From the IMG/VR virus record IMGVR_UViG_3300046010_006313, positions 1 to 37,108 of that record: 37,108 bases of DNA. One strand, given 5' to 3'. Positions 5,779 to 12,778 of the stretch are shown piece after piece. Made by a program: the position numbers and the translations under genes. Source of the stretch: a virus. Position 1 is the stretch's first letter. Each line of letters starts with the position of its first letter. The notes under the pieces were generated by a model. The model had not been told where the DNA came from and ran no database searches. It saw only the letters and a program-made list of their open reading frames with translations.

Positions 5779-6728
5779 TATCGGAACGCCACACTGGACA
5801 TGATTTCTGTGAGTGCCGCCATAATATTCAATTCTTGGTCAGCGACGAAAGCAGATTTGTATGAATAATCTGCCATAATTAAAATTAACTGAGGAACAGA
5901 ATTAGGTTCAACCAACGTGGAAGAATAATCATAAAAATGTCTGAACAACTCTACACAATCAACATCATTCATACCTACCCATTTTCTAACTTCAGTAAAG
6001 TTTTTTTCTTTTATATAGCCGATTAATGCTTTATAAGAATCATCGTTGAAGTTTGATAATATGCCAGAATCAATTTTACCTGATACAGAATAACGCTGTA
6101 GTTCATTTAAAACCCTACGATAATCTGGGAAGAATTTAGTAATAACCTCGGCAACCACTTTAGGATCGTATTCAATCTTTTCTTCAGCTAGAATACCACA
6201 TGCCCGTTTAAAGAATTTAGCGGCTAACTCTTGTTTCTCGCTTTTTTCGATAGTAAAGTTTAACGAGGTGCATCTCGAATGGATAGGTTCAATTAATTTC
6301 TGAGGAAAATTACAGGTAAGAATAAATCTACAGTTAGCGCTGAATGTTTCGATAAAACCGCGTAAAGCCGGCTGAAACGAATTAGCATTTAACCCGTCTG
6401 CTTCATCAAGAATAACAACTTTAGTACCACCACCAAACGATACAGTAGAAGCAAATGATTGAATCTTACTTCTAAGCACATCAATACCAGATTCCATAGA
6501 TGCGTTGATGAATAATACGTCAGCATCTAATTCATTACAAAGAGCAAATGCCGCTGTAGTTTTACCCGTACCAGCACCGCCTGATAATAACATATTAGGA
6601 ATCTCGCCTTGTTTAACGATATCTTTTAATGTTTGTTTCATTCGCTCAGGTAAAATACAGTCATCAATTTTAGATGGACGGTATTTTTCAACATATAAGA
6701 ATTCTTCTGGTTTTGCGATTAAACTCAT
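5778..6728 (-). CDS. gp44: Clamp loader large subunit gp44, AAA+ ATPase
   Basis: At 316 residues it matches T4 gp44 (319). The Walker A is GGAGTGKTT (K56), Walker B is VVILDEADG (D108, E109), and the HSRC motif (S151-C153) carries the arginine that senses ATP in a neighbouring subunit. The N-terminal VEKYRPSKIDDCILPE is the usual RFC-type opening. It opens and loads the gp45 clamp on primer-template DNA together with gp62. SD GAGGAGT precedes the ATG. It follows gene 45 after a spacer containing a 10-bp hairpin. Confidence 0.97.
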   Translation of the reverse strand: MSLIAKPEEFLYVEKYRPSKIDDCILPERMKQTLKDIVKQGEIPNMLLSGGAGTGKTTAAFALCNELDADVLFINASMESGIDVLRSKIQSFASTVSFGGGTKVVILDEADGLNANSFQPALRGFIETFSANCRFILTCNFPQKLIEPIHSRCTSLNFTIEKSEKQELAAKFFKRACGILAEEKIEYDPKVVAEVITKFFPDYRRVLNELQRYSVSGKIDSGILSNFNDDSYKALIGYIKEKNFTEVRKWVGMNDVDCVELFRHFYDYSSTLVEPNSVPQLILIMADYSYKSAFVADQELNIMAALTEIMSSVAFR

Positions 6729-6760
6729 AAATTTTACTCCTCAATGATAACATAATAAAT

Positions 6761-6788
6761 TTGAAGCTGATTTTCGGCTCAGCTTCAA
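6761..6788 (-). promoter_or_regulatory. Hairpin between genes 45 and 44
   Basis: TTGAAGCTGA and TCAGCTTCAA form a perfect 10-bp stem with loop GCCGAAAA on the minus strand. No U-tract follows, so it is probably an RNA-processing, stabilising or attenuating element separating the highly expressed clamp from the loader. Confidence 0.5.
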
Positions 6789-6798
6789 GCCGCCTATC

Positions 6799-7458
6799 TT
6801 ACTCGAACGATGAGTCAGATTCAACTGCCAAGAAATACACGGTATCTTTAGTTTTATGTTTAAATCTTGAAATCTTTTTATGAGAGATAGATACGGTATA
6901 GTCGCCGTGTACTAACTTCAACAAACCAATTTTTAGGTAAACTTTAAACGTGGTAGAAGTAGAACCAACCTCAACTTCATACACGTTAGATGAATCAACC
7001 TTTTTATCGCCAACTCGAATAATAATTTTACTACCATCACCAATTAAGGCTAAGTCTTGAGCCTTTAAGACAGATGCTGTACGATTAATCATATCAAGCA
7101 TACTATCGGTTAACTCAAACTCAATATCTGCGTCAGGAAATTTAATTTCTTTAGTCGGTACGGTTAAAACGTTTTCAGCTGCAGAGAAATACTTAATCGA
7201 GTTATTACCCTCAGAAATGGTAACATATTTATCGTTAAATGTCAAGTCAGGATCGCTAAACAAAGAAACAGCGCCTAAAAATTCTGAGATATCGTAAATA
7301 CCGAATGTGGTATCAAACGACTCAGCAATAGCACTATCAGCCATAATGTTTTTTTGAACAGAAACTGTAGAAAGTTTGTTTCCAGGTTTCAACATCACAT
7401 TAGGGTTAATAGATGCAAAGTTTTTTAAGATAGCTTGGGTTTCACGCGATAACTTCAT
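6799..7458 (-). CDS. gp45: Sliding clamp gp45
   Basis: The protein is 219 residues (T4 gp45: 228). The start MKLSRETQAILKNFASINPN and the segments GIYDISEFLGAVSLF and FPDADIEFEL match the T4 clamp pattern. The trimeric clamp tethers the polymerase and, in T4, also activates late transcription with gp33 and gp55, which fits the TATAAATA-like motifs in the window. A promoter at 7487-7515 serves it directly; gene order 45-44-62-regA is conserved with T4, with small genes inserted. Confidence 0.95.
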   Translation of the reverse strand: MKLSRETQAILKNFASINPNVMLKPGNKLSTVSVQKNIMADSAIAESFDTTFGIYDISEFLGAVSLFSDPDLTFNDKYVTISEGNNSIKYFSAAENVLTVPTKEIKFPDADIEFELTDSMLDMINRTASVLKAQDLALIGDGSKIIIRVGDKKVDSSNVYEVEVGSTSTTFKVYLKIGLLKLVHGDYTVSISHKKISRFKHKTKDTVYFLAVESDSSFE

Positions 7459-7486
7459 AATGTTTCCTTAATAATGTAAAAGATAT

Positions 7487-7515
7487 ATAGTAAATGATTT
7501 GGCGCCAAAAGTAAA
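7487..7515 (-). promoter_or_regulatory. Promoter of the CTTTACT type for gene 45
   Basis: TTTACT (7510-7515) is followed after 17 bp by TACTAT (7487-7492), a weaker -10 than in the other copies. It overlaps the stop region of the upstream small gene and contains the palindrome GGCGCC in the spacer. Confidence 0.65.
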
Positions 7516-7517
7516 AT

Positions 7518-7709
7518 TTACTTTTCAACGCACTGTAACGTATAAGCACCATGGATATCGCTAAATGTGCTAGCGAGAACAGCCTTTTCTAGTTTTAAGG
7601 CGTTTTCGCACCTTTCAACACTGTTAAACTCAGTTGATGTAACTTTAACATCATGACCACCATAAACCTGCGTCATGATTGTAACTAATAGAATAATTGG
7701 TTTAATCAA
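7518..7709 (-). CDS. Small secreted protein of unknown function
   Basis: A 63-residue product with a hydrophobic N-terminus (IKPIILLVTIMTQVYG) that looks like a signal peptide, then a short domain with two Cys (in RCENAL and LQCVEK) that could form a disulfide outside the cytoplasm. The start is a TTG overlapping the previous stop, with AAGGTG 6 nt upstream. Function unknown. Confidence 0.55.
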   Translation of the reverse strand: MIKPIILLVTIMTQVYGGHDVKVTSTEFNSVERCENALKLEKAVLASTFSDIHGAYTLQCVEK

Positions 7710-7933
7710 AATTTCACCTTAAAATCAAGTTGGTGTTTAGTTAAAAATTCAATCGCTTTTTTATAAGCTTCATCGTCTTCAGCGTTAACCTCAAACAAAT
7801 CGTTGTAAACGATACCGCTAAGGCTATCAGAAACATCACCGTCAACGCGCAAAACAATTTTATATGGTTGACGAACAGCTTCTAACGTAAGTTTTTTATT
7901 GTTTTGTATAACAGAAAGCGTAATCAGGCTCAT
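7706..7933 (-). CDS. Small phage protein of unknown function
   Basis: A 75-residue protein starting MSLITLSVIQNNKKLTLEAV, mostly beta-strand-like with an acidic centre (EVNAEDDEAYKKAIEFL). A longer in-frame start at 8014 would overlap the 57-residue gene in another frame. The ATG at 7931-7933, overlapping that gene's stop codon region and preceded by GGGGAGA, is clearly better. Not recognised. Confidence 0.6.
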   Translation of the reverse strand: MSLITLSVIQNNKKLTLEAVRQPYKIVLRVDGDVSDSLSGIVYNDLFEVNAEDDEAYKKAIEFLTKHQLDFKVKF

Positions 7934-7934
7934 A

Positions 7935-8108
7935 TTATCTCCCCATTGGGTTAGTGTTAATGACACGAATTCTATCACCATAGTGGATTTTTCTATAGGT
8001 ATAAAATCTATCACGTTTCATGTCAATTCTAACTTTGCGGTTCAAATGTTCTCTTGATTTACGCATTGGAGTAATAATAGAAAACAATTCGTCTTTCTCG
8101 CTAATCAT
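7935..8108 (-). CDS. 57-residue basic protein of unknown function
   Basis: A short gene starting MISEKDELFSIITPMRKSRE and continuing with many Arg and Lys (RKVRIDMKRDRFYTYRK), probably nucleic-acid binding. The ATG at 8106-8108 has SD AGGTG 6 nt upstream, and the promoter at 8153-8180 is directly before it. Its stop is followed at once by the next gene. Position and promoter argue strongly that it is expressed. Function unknown. Confidence 0.65.
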   Translation of the reverse strand: MISEKDELFSIITPMRKSREHLNRKVRIDMKRDRFYTYRKIHYGDRIRVINTNPMGR

Positions 8109-8152
8109 GGTATCACCTCAAAAATTAATAATAAATTTAAACTACAAGAGCA

Positions 8153-8180
8153 ATTATACGCTGTTTTTATAAAAAGTAAA
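8153..8180 (-). promoter_or_regulatory. Promoter of the CTTTACT type for the small-gene operon
   Basis: TTTACT (8175-8180), 16 bp, TATAAT (8153-8158). Its core and spacer are nearly the same as the RNA ligase promoter, including the shared AAAAACAGCGTATAAT run. Confidence 0.85.
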
Positions 8181-8188
8181 GCTTTATT

Positions 8189-8389
8189 TTAATAATCTTC
8201 ACTAATGTAAACCCGTTCACTTTGTCCTGACGTTTCAACATGCAAACAGTAACCAATAGGAATAATCATATCGTCAATCAAAACATCACCATCTCTACGG
8301 TAAACCATAGACCCATGTTTACAGTGGTCGTGAATTAAATCTGATAAAGCTTTGAAGTTTTTACCCGTATATCTTACTGAAGATTTCAT
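8189..8389 (-). CDS. Small phage protein of unknown function
   Basis: A 66-residue protein starting MKSSVRYTGKNFKALSDLIH, with YRRDGDVLID and a C-terminal SERVYISEDY. No known domain is visible. Its ATG overlaps the stop of the pyrophosphohydrolase-like gene (ATGA), so the two are coupled. It is the last gene before the promoter at 8153-8180. Confidence 0.6.
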   Translation of the reverse strand: MKSSVRYTGKNFKALSDLIHDHCKHGSMVYRRDGDVLIDDMIIPIGYCLHVETSGQSERVYISEDY

Positions 8390-8724
8390 TCAATACCCCG
8401 TTCATCAAACTCATACAAAAACATCAAATTACAGGCGGCGTGAAGTAAATGGGATTTGCCTGTTTCGTCATCATTTTTATCGCCTTTAAGGTAATCGTAC
8501 ACATGACGTAAAAGTGCATCAGTGTAACGTTTCCTAGCATCTGGCACGATTAACCAATTATCTTCATCATACTTTTCAGCACCGCTAGTTAAAATAGAAC
8601 CAACACCCTCAATAAAATGAGGACTCAATAACCTATACTTAACCTTTCCCGTATCGAATTTTCGACCAATTGTGCTGTCCAATTTTGGTTTAATTTCTGC
8701 TGTATTGTGATTCGCAAATGCCAC
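8386..8724 (-). CDS. dATP/dGTP pyrophosphohydrolase-like protein (MazG-like, DUF5664 type)
   Basis: The product of about 112 residues has the phage pattern GRKFDTGKVKYRLLSPHFIE, GVGSILTSGAEKYDEDNWL, RYTDALLRHVYDYLKGDKNDDETG and HLLHAACNLMFLYEF. These are the helices and acidic residues of the all-alpha NTP pyrophosphatase-related family PF18909. It would hydrolyse dNTPs to dNMPs and shift precursor pools. A GTG at 8722-8724 after AGAGAGAA is chosen; a TTG at 8742 without clear SD would add six residues. It overlaps the end of the phosphoesterase gene. Substrate is not decided by sequence. Confidence 0.75.
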   Translation of the reverse strand: MAFANHNTAEIKPKLDSTIGRKFDTGKVKYRLLSPHFIEGVGSILTSGAEKYDEDNWLIVPDARKRYTDALLRHVYDYLKGDKNDDETGKSHLLHAACNLMFLYEFDERGIE

Positions 8725-9241
8725 GTCTGTTTCTCTCTTCAATTATATTATCTAACGAAATAGGGTAAAAATCAGTTCTTTCAACGCTGATGTTCATATA
8801 CCTATTATCCGGTGTACCGTCAGGCAATAGTACAACTTCATTGTGGAGATGTCCATGGATTTGAAAACCCCACCGCCCTAAACAATCTGGGTGAACCGGA
8901 ATATGTCCTAACAACATTTTATCAATCACATGATATGCTCTGATATCAGTAAAATAGGGGAGATATTTTTCCAATTTGAATGTATCATGATTACCTTTAA
9001 TCAATCTCAAATTTTTACAGTTCAGCCTTTCTAACATAGGTAGCGCTCTTAAATTTAAAGCAAGATCGCCTAAAATGTAACATTTGTCTTCTGGTTTAAC
9101 TCTTTCGTTAAACCGCTCAACTAAAACCTCGTCCATTTCTTCGATTGAATCCCATGGTCTAATTTTGCTACCATCATAATTTAGAAATTTACACATTCCG
9201 TGATGTCCAAAGTGTAAATCCGAAGTAAACCAAATGTTCAT
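8690..9241 (-). CDS. Calcineurin-like metallophosphoesterase
   Basis: The 183-residue protein has the metal-binding motifs of this superfamily in order: DLHFGH near residues 8-13, GDLALN, KGNHD, GHIPVHP, and HGHLHNE. Such enzymes cleave phosphomonoesters or diesters with two metal ions. The substrate cannot be told; single-domain forms like this are common in T4-like phages. The ATG at 9239-9241 follows AAGGAG by 5 nt, with the SD formed by the last codons of uvsW. A GTG two codons earlier is too close to the SD. Confidence 0.88.
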   Translation of the reverse strand: MNIWFTSDLHFGHHGMCKFLNYDGSKIRPWDSIEEMDEVLVERFNERVKPEDKCYILGDLALNLRALPMLERLNCKNLRLIKGNHDTFKLEKYLPYFTDIRAYHVIDKMLLGHIPVHPDCLGRWGFQIHGHLHNEVVLLPDGTPDNRYMNISVERTDFYPISLDNIIEERNRRGICESQYSRN

Positions 9242-9243
9242 TT

Positions 9244-10602
9244 TCACTCCTTATGTAGTTTTCTGGATTTAATCCAGTCATTATCAATATCACTATCCAG
9301 TGTCAAATCTTTCCCTTTTATTATAGCGCCGCCCGTTAATTTTACATCTTCAATATCGGCTACGACTGTATACATATCGCCAAAATAAACCTTTCTAGAC
9401 TTTTTGGTTGAGTTCAATAGATTACGAATATCGTTTCGCTCAGCGGTATCAACCTCTCCGGAAACGTAATGTATCGTCCTATCAGAACCTTTATCCTTTA
9501 GCAGTTCTAATATTGCCTTTCCATGCGATATATAGTTGAATAGAATTAAGGTTACGCCGTCTAAGGATAACGTCAGATTTGAGATAAATTTATTCCGCTT
9601 ATTATCTAACGTCAAAAACTTAATTTCTTTTTGGTATTCTATTTTCTTACATAAATCTTTTGATTCTTTAGGGTGATTCAGTATTAGGCAATTTATGTTT
9701 AATGGAGTGACTTCTTTATTATCCATCAGTTCTTTGGTGGTAATAACCTTATAAACTTCACCAAATAAGCCGGTTAACTGTAACTCGGATATGTTTTTAC
9801 CATTTAACGTTCCTGTTGTACCAAACCGATATTTAACATTTGGCATATTATTCAGCAAGGTTGACGCAGATTTAGCCGCGTATGTATGACACTCGTCACC
9901 TATAACAACATCTATGTTTTCAAGGTCGCTTGGTTTAAGCTTATACAAACTTTGCCACGTTGAAATAGCACAGTTATGTTTGAATTCCCTAATAAACCCA
10001 GAATAGATTTTGTTACAGTTAGCTTCTACGTTCCATCCATTATGGGTTGAGTAATCCTGAAAATCAGAATACATTTGCTCAACCAAGGTCGTTGATGGAA
10101 CAATAATCAAACATCTCTTACCGGCGTTGATATACCATCTAATCAAACTGTAAATCATCAAAGACTTACCAGAAGACGTTGGCGATACCAATATGCATCG
10201 GTTAAGGTTTAGCGCCTTATGTACCGCATCAAGCTGATAATGTCTAAAGTCGATAGGCTTACTTCTAGCATGTGGCTTTAGAGCAGAGCAAAAAGTAGTT
10301 ATCAAGTCAACAGGATAATTGTTTATTTCCTTAACATCATTTTTGTACGATATAGTGTATTCATTAATATCCGCGAATTTTTCAACATAACCTATTAAAC
10401 CAGTCTGTAACAGCTTTTTATGGATATCGTATAATCGCGCCTTTCCATCCCAAATTTTGTTTCGAAATAGTGGCATAAATTTATATCCAGGAACAAAAAA
10501 TGAAAAGTATTCATACAATTCAGATTCTATTCCAAAATCATCAGCTGTTATCTTAATAAAGGCTTCATTTAGTTTTTCAACATAAAGCGTGCCGTTTGAC
10601 AT
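9244..10602 (-). CDS. uvsW: UvsW-like SF2 helicase, lacking C-terminal motifs V and VI
   Basis: The protein (452 residues) matches T4 UvsW in its N-terminal DNA-binding domain and RecA-like core: motif I SPTSSGKS (K146), Ia IVPSTTLVEQ, II DECH (236-239), III GTTGTL (261-266), and IV-like TLILFNYISHGKAI, followed by VSGEVDTAERNDIRNLL. In UvsW this is followed by motif V (a TGIN-type sequence) and motif VI (Q..GR..R). Here, from about residue 398, an unrelated 55-residue tail follows instead. T4 UvsW (587 residues) unwinds branched DNA and R-loops and drives the switch to recombination-dependent replication. Without motif VI normal ATP hydrolysis is doubtful. No second half is seen in the window. 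Confidence 0.88.
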   Translation of the reverse strand: MSNGTLYVEKLNEAFIKITADDFGIESELYEYFSFFVPGYKFMPLFRNKIWDGKARLYDIHKKLLQTGLIGYVEKFADINEYTISYKNDVKEINNYPVDLITTFCSALKPHARSKPIDFRHYQLDAVHKALNLNRCILVSPTSSGKSLMIYSLIRWYINAGKRCLIIVPSTTLVEQMYSDFQDYSTHNGWNVEANCNKIYSGFIREFKHNCAISTWQSLYKLKPSDLENIDVVIGDECHTYAAKSASTLLNNMPNVKYRFGTTGTLNGKNISELQLTGLFGEVYKVITTKELMDNKEVTPLNINCLILNHPKESKDLCKKIEYQKEIKFLTLDNKRNKFISNLTLSLDGVTLILFNYISHGKAILELLKDKGSDRTIHYVSGEVDTAERNDIRNLLNSTKKSRKVYFGDMYTVVADIEDVKLTGGAIIKGKDLTLDSDIDNDWIKSRKLHKE

Positions 10603-10645
10603 TAAAAATCCTCATATATTCTGTAATGATTTATATATAAGGATT

Positions 10646-10906
10646 TCAGCCGGCGTTAAACGAAGCTAAAACAATTTCATCAGGTTGTATCCCTTTGAAA
10701 GCTAACCCTATAAGTTGCACACGCACATCATCAGGGGAACTTGCCCATGCACGACGGTAAGAACCCCAGCCACCATAATCTCTATTAGGATGAATTTGTT
10801 TAGCTTCCTCTTCAGAATAAGCAGCTACAACCATAGAATCATAAGTATCGTAGCTACTATTTTCGGTTTGCCATATTTTATACAGAAAAAGATTTTTTGT
10901 GTCCAT
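10646..10906 (-). CDS. Conserved small phage protein of unknown function
   Basis: This 86-residue protein has a pattern I know from T4-like phage hypotheticals: SSYDTYDSMVVAAYSEEEAK, IHPNRDYGGWGSY, WASSPDDVRVQLIGLA and terminal EIVLASFNAG. No catalytic motif is known. Its ATG overlaps the upstream stop (TAATG), so it is translated with the 116-residue gene before it. Confidence 0.75.
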   Translation of the reverse strand: MDTKNLFLYKIWQTENSSYDTYDSMVVAAYSEEEAKQIHPNRDYGGWGSYRRAWASSPDDVRVQLIGLAFKGIQPDEIVLASFNAG

Positions 10907-11256
10907 TATTTACCTTTGCGTTTCGCAACTGCTTTTCTAGTTTTAGAACGGATAACGCGCTCAGCGTAGTCAAAACATAAACTAGGCATTTCTTCATTTT
11001 CGTTAAGGTCACCCTCAAAGATTTTGTTTAACATACCGCGTTGTTCTACACCATACTCATCAATATAGATTTCGATTTTGGCACCAAGTTTGATGTTAGC
11101 GTCAATAAAATCACACGCAAAGTATTCTAAATCTTTACCTTTAGAAGTTTTAAATTTAAGCTTAGAATAAATCACTTGTTTGACGTGTTTTCTTTGTTCA
11201 ACAGGGAAAGAGTTAATGAATACTTCAGATAACGGTAAAGTAGTTGCTTCAGTCAT
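10906..11256 (-). CDS. Phage protein of unknown function
   Basis: A 116-residue product starting MTEATTLPLSEVFINSFPVE and ending in a strongly basic tail (RSKTRKAVAKRKGK), so nucleic-acid contact is possible. The ATG at 11254-11256 has GGAG 6 nt upstream; an in-frame TTG at 11268 overlaps the SD and is rejected. It is the first gene after the promoter at 11299-11326. I do not recognise the family. Confidence 0.65.
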   Translation of the reverse strand: MTEATTLPLSEVFINSFPVEQRKHVKQVIYSKLKFKTSKGKDLEYFACDFIDANIKLGAKIEIYIDEYGVEQRGMLNKIFEGDLNENEEMPSLCFDYAERVIRSKTRKAVAKRKGK

Positions 11257-11298
11257 GGCATTCTCCAAATAATTTAAGGGATAACTTCATTAATATCT

Positions 11299-11326
11299 AT
11301 TATACTTTGTTTTTATCAAAAGTAAA
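11299..11326 (-). promoter_or_regulatory. Promoter of the CTTTACT type
   Basis: TTTACT (11321-11326), 16 bp, TATAAT (11299-11304). It lies 43 bp before the ATG of the 116-residue gene and about 90 bp downstream of a second promoter on the same strand. Confidence 0.85.
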
Positions 11327-11360
11327 GCTTTTTTTAATTTATTTTTCAAACTTAATTTAT

Positions 11361-11432
11361 AGCGCCTAAACCCAATTCACGCCCGACTAGGCTATTATAG
11401 GCTCATTGGTCTAAAAAGTAAAGTTTTATTTT
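11361..11432 (-). repeat. 72-bp inverted repeat, copy 1
   Basis: All 72 bases are identical, in reverse orientation, to 23493-23564. The unit contains a complete promoter (CTTTACT, 17 bp, TATAAT) followed by a potential hairpin GCCTA...TAGGC. The 213-bp gap 11257-11469 holds this, the promoter at 11299 and the terminator at 11440, but no gene. Confidence 0.95.
11394..11422 (-). promoter_or_regulatory. Promoter within repeat copy 1, facing left
   Basis: TTTACT (11417-11422), 17 bp, TATAAT (11394-11399). It is the upstream member of a tandem pair serving the genes below 11256. Confidence 0.8.
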
Positions 11433-11439
11433 TAGGCAC

Positions 11440-11463
11440 AAAAAAGCCGACTAAAAAGCCGGC
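11440..11463 (-). terminator. Rho-independent terminator after the tail-tube-fold gene
   Basis: On the minus strand GCCGGC-TTTTTA-GTCGGC is followed by TTTTTT. It lies 6 bp after the stop codon and directly before repeat copy 1, separating the gene from the next promoter. Confidence 0.85.
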
Positions 11464-11469
11464 TCATTG

Positions 11470-11982
11470 TTATAATCCTTCAAATTTGAAAAAAGAATAA
11501 TTAAATGTAACATCGCAGGTCAGGTAGGTAATATCTGACTGGGTGGTCACCATAGTCAACCCGCCTAACTCTATTGGTCGTAAGTCATAAAACGTTATAT
11601 TTTGAATGACATTATTAGATGAGGATAAAATCTGTAAGTTTCCATCTGATACTTCATTCAAATTACTGCCGTTGATAAACTCACTAAATTGTATTCTTGC
11701 TTCAGGAAACCCTAACCCAACCATCCATTTATAAATAGCTAGATAGTTACTCATATCTTCATTAACAGTAAAACTGATGCTCAAATCTGAATACTGAAGA
11801 TTCACGCCTGATTGATAAAAAGTAGATAAAGGACTTTGTATTTCAACAGGAGGAAGCGATACACTGGGAAGAGTTACTTCTTGCGCAAAGTAAGTAAACT
11901 CTGGTATTTTTTGGATATTGAATGTGAACCCTGATGAACTTAATGGGTTCACATTATGCTGATTTGCAACAAAATTTGCCAT
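11470..11982 (-). CDS. Tail-tube-fold virion protein (gp19/gp54-like)
   Basis: The product is 170 residues. FAQEVTLPSVSLPPVEIQSP, LSISFTVNEDMSNYLAIYKWMVGLGFP and the final TYLTCDVTFNYSFFKFE follow the beta-strand plan of tube proteins such as gp19. It is not the main tube protein, which is at 20287-20832. It may be a tube initiator or adaptor in the baseplate (gp54 role) or another tube-like component. T4 gp54 is much longer (320), so the exact role is uncertain. It ends in a clear terminator. Confidence 0.65.
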   Translation of the reverse strand: MANFVANQHNVNPLSSSGFTFNIQKIPEFTYFAQEVTLPSVSLPPVEIQSPLSTFYQSGVNLQYSDLSISFTVNEDMSNYLAIYKWMVGLGFPEARIQFSEFINGSNLNEVSDGNLQILSSSNNVIQNITFYDLRPIELGGLTMVTTQSDITYLTCDVTFNYSFFKFEGL

Positions 11983-11983
11983 T

Positions 11984-12205
11984 TTAACCCTTCATAGAAA
12001 GAGGAATTCTAAGGCTTATTTGTGCTACTTGGATTGAGAACATACCAACACCAAATAGCGCAATATATGCTCCTAAAATTGGTTCAATACCGGTTATCAT
12101 CAACAGAACACCAATAAAGGCTAACCCGTTGGTGTAAATTGTATAATACTCGCTTTTTTTCATAATTGAAAAATCCCATTGTAGGGTTGAAATAATGTTA
12201 CTCAC
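11984..12205 (-). CDS. Small membrane protein
   Basis: A 73-residue protein with one or two membrane segments around LAFIGVLLMITGIEPILGAYIALFGVG (residues ~27-55) and a polar N-terminus. The listed start is a GTG overlapping the preceding stop (GTGA). An ATG at 12163 with a weak GGGA upstream would remove the first 14 residues and keep all membrane segments. Function unknown; it sits between a virion gene and another membrane gene. Confidence 0.55.
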   Translation of the reverse strand: MSNIISTLQWDFSIMKKSEYYTIYTNGLAFIGVLLMITGIEPILGAYIALFGVGMFSIQVAQISLRIPLSMKG

Positions 12206-12384
12206 GGTTGAGTAACTTCTTTTGTTTTAGGCGTAATTTTGCTCGTGACATTTTTACTCCCATTAGTATTTAAAGGTAGATACCCGTTTAATAAATTTGA
12301 CACCGTGTAAATAGCGTAAACTACAATTCCGCAACCCATTGCTGCTTTAAGTGTACTTGCTAAGTTATAACCAATTTCAATCAT
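12202..12384 (-). CDS. Small membrane protein
   Basis: A 60-residue protein with a hydrophobic stretch in AAMGCGIVVYAIYTVSNLL (about 13-32), then a polar, Lys/Thr-rich tail. The ATG at 12382-12384 follows GGTGA by 5 nt; a TTG 12 nt earlier is rejected. Its stop overlaps the next start. Function unknown. Confidence 0.55.
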   Translation of the reverse strand: MIEIGYNLASTLKAAMGCGIVVYAIYTVSNLLNGYLPLNTNGSKNVTSKITPKTKEVTQP

Positions 12385-12408
12385 CACATTCACCAAATAA
12401 TTTAAAAT

Positions 12409-12612
12409 TTACCAATTAGATTCGTCAACAACCGGTACTGTTAGTTCGGTCATTATGCCATTTACTTCATAATCAAATTTTACATACAAAGTGTAACCTA
12501 TACCGCTAGTGTCTGTATGTAACAAATCAATATGTTGTACTTCAGGAAATCTCTGTAATAGACTTGAGATATCGTTTATATCGCTCACACTGATGTTTTT
12601 TATCTTATTCAT
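12409..12612 (-). CDS. Small soluble protein of unknown function
   Basis: A 67-residue protein starting MNKIKNISVSDINDISSLLQ, with beta-rich TLYVKFDYEVNG and an acidic end. The ATG at 12610-12612 overlaps the stop of the preceding gene by 8 nt. A longer in-frame start at 12684 would run through that gene and is rejected. Not recognised. Confidence 0.5.
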   Translation of the reverse strand: MNKIKNISVSDINDISSLLQRFPEVQHIDLLHTDTSGIGYTLYVKFDYEVNGIMTELTVPVVDESNW

Positions 12613-12778
12613 AATCGCCGCGCAAGTAAGCTTTAATGCCGTCTTCAATCTCACGGCTTCGTTTTTTCTTAGGCAAATGAACATGACTTTTTCTTAACAA
12701 AGGACTGTTTAAAACCCTTTCCCTTGTTAAATCATTATAGTCATAACCGCCTTTTGGTCTACCATCTGTATAGTTCAT
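12605..12778 (-). CDS. Small basic protein of unknown function
   Basis: About 57 residues starting MNYTDGRPKGGYDYNDLTRE, with a basic centre (RKSHVHLPKKKRSREIE). The ATG at 12776-12778 lies inside the end of the preceding gene, a 20-bp overlap; a TTG five codons earlier is possible. Not recognised. Confidence 0.45.
   Translation of the reverse strand: MNYTDGRPKGGYDYNDLTRERVLNSPLLRKSHVHLPKKKRSREIEDGIKAYLRGDYE

Noticed and set aside
9244-9411. Intein or group I intron in uvsW
   Set aside because: No Cys/Ser splice residue, no intein blocks, and no downstream exon with motifs V and VI in the window.
11470-11982. Second copy of the main tail tube gp19
   Set aside because: It has the tube-like strand plan but lacks the gp19 landmark segments present at 20287-20832.
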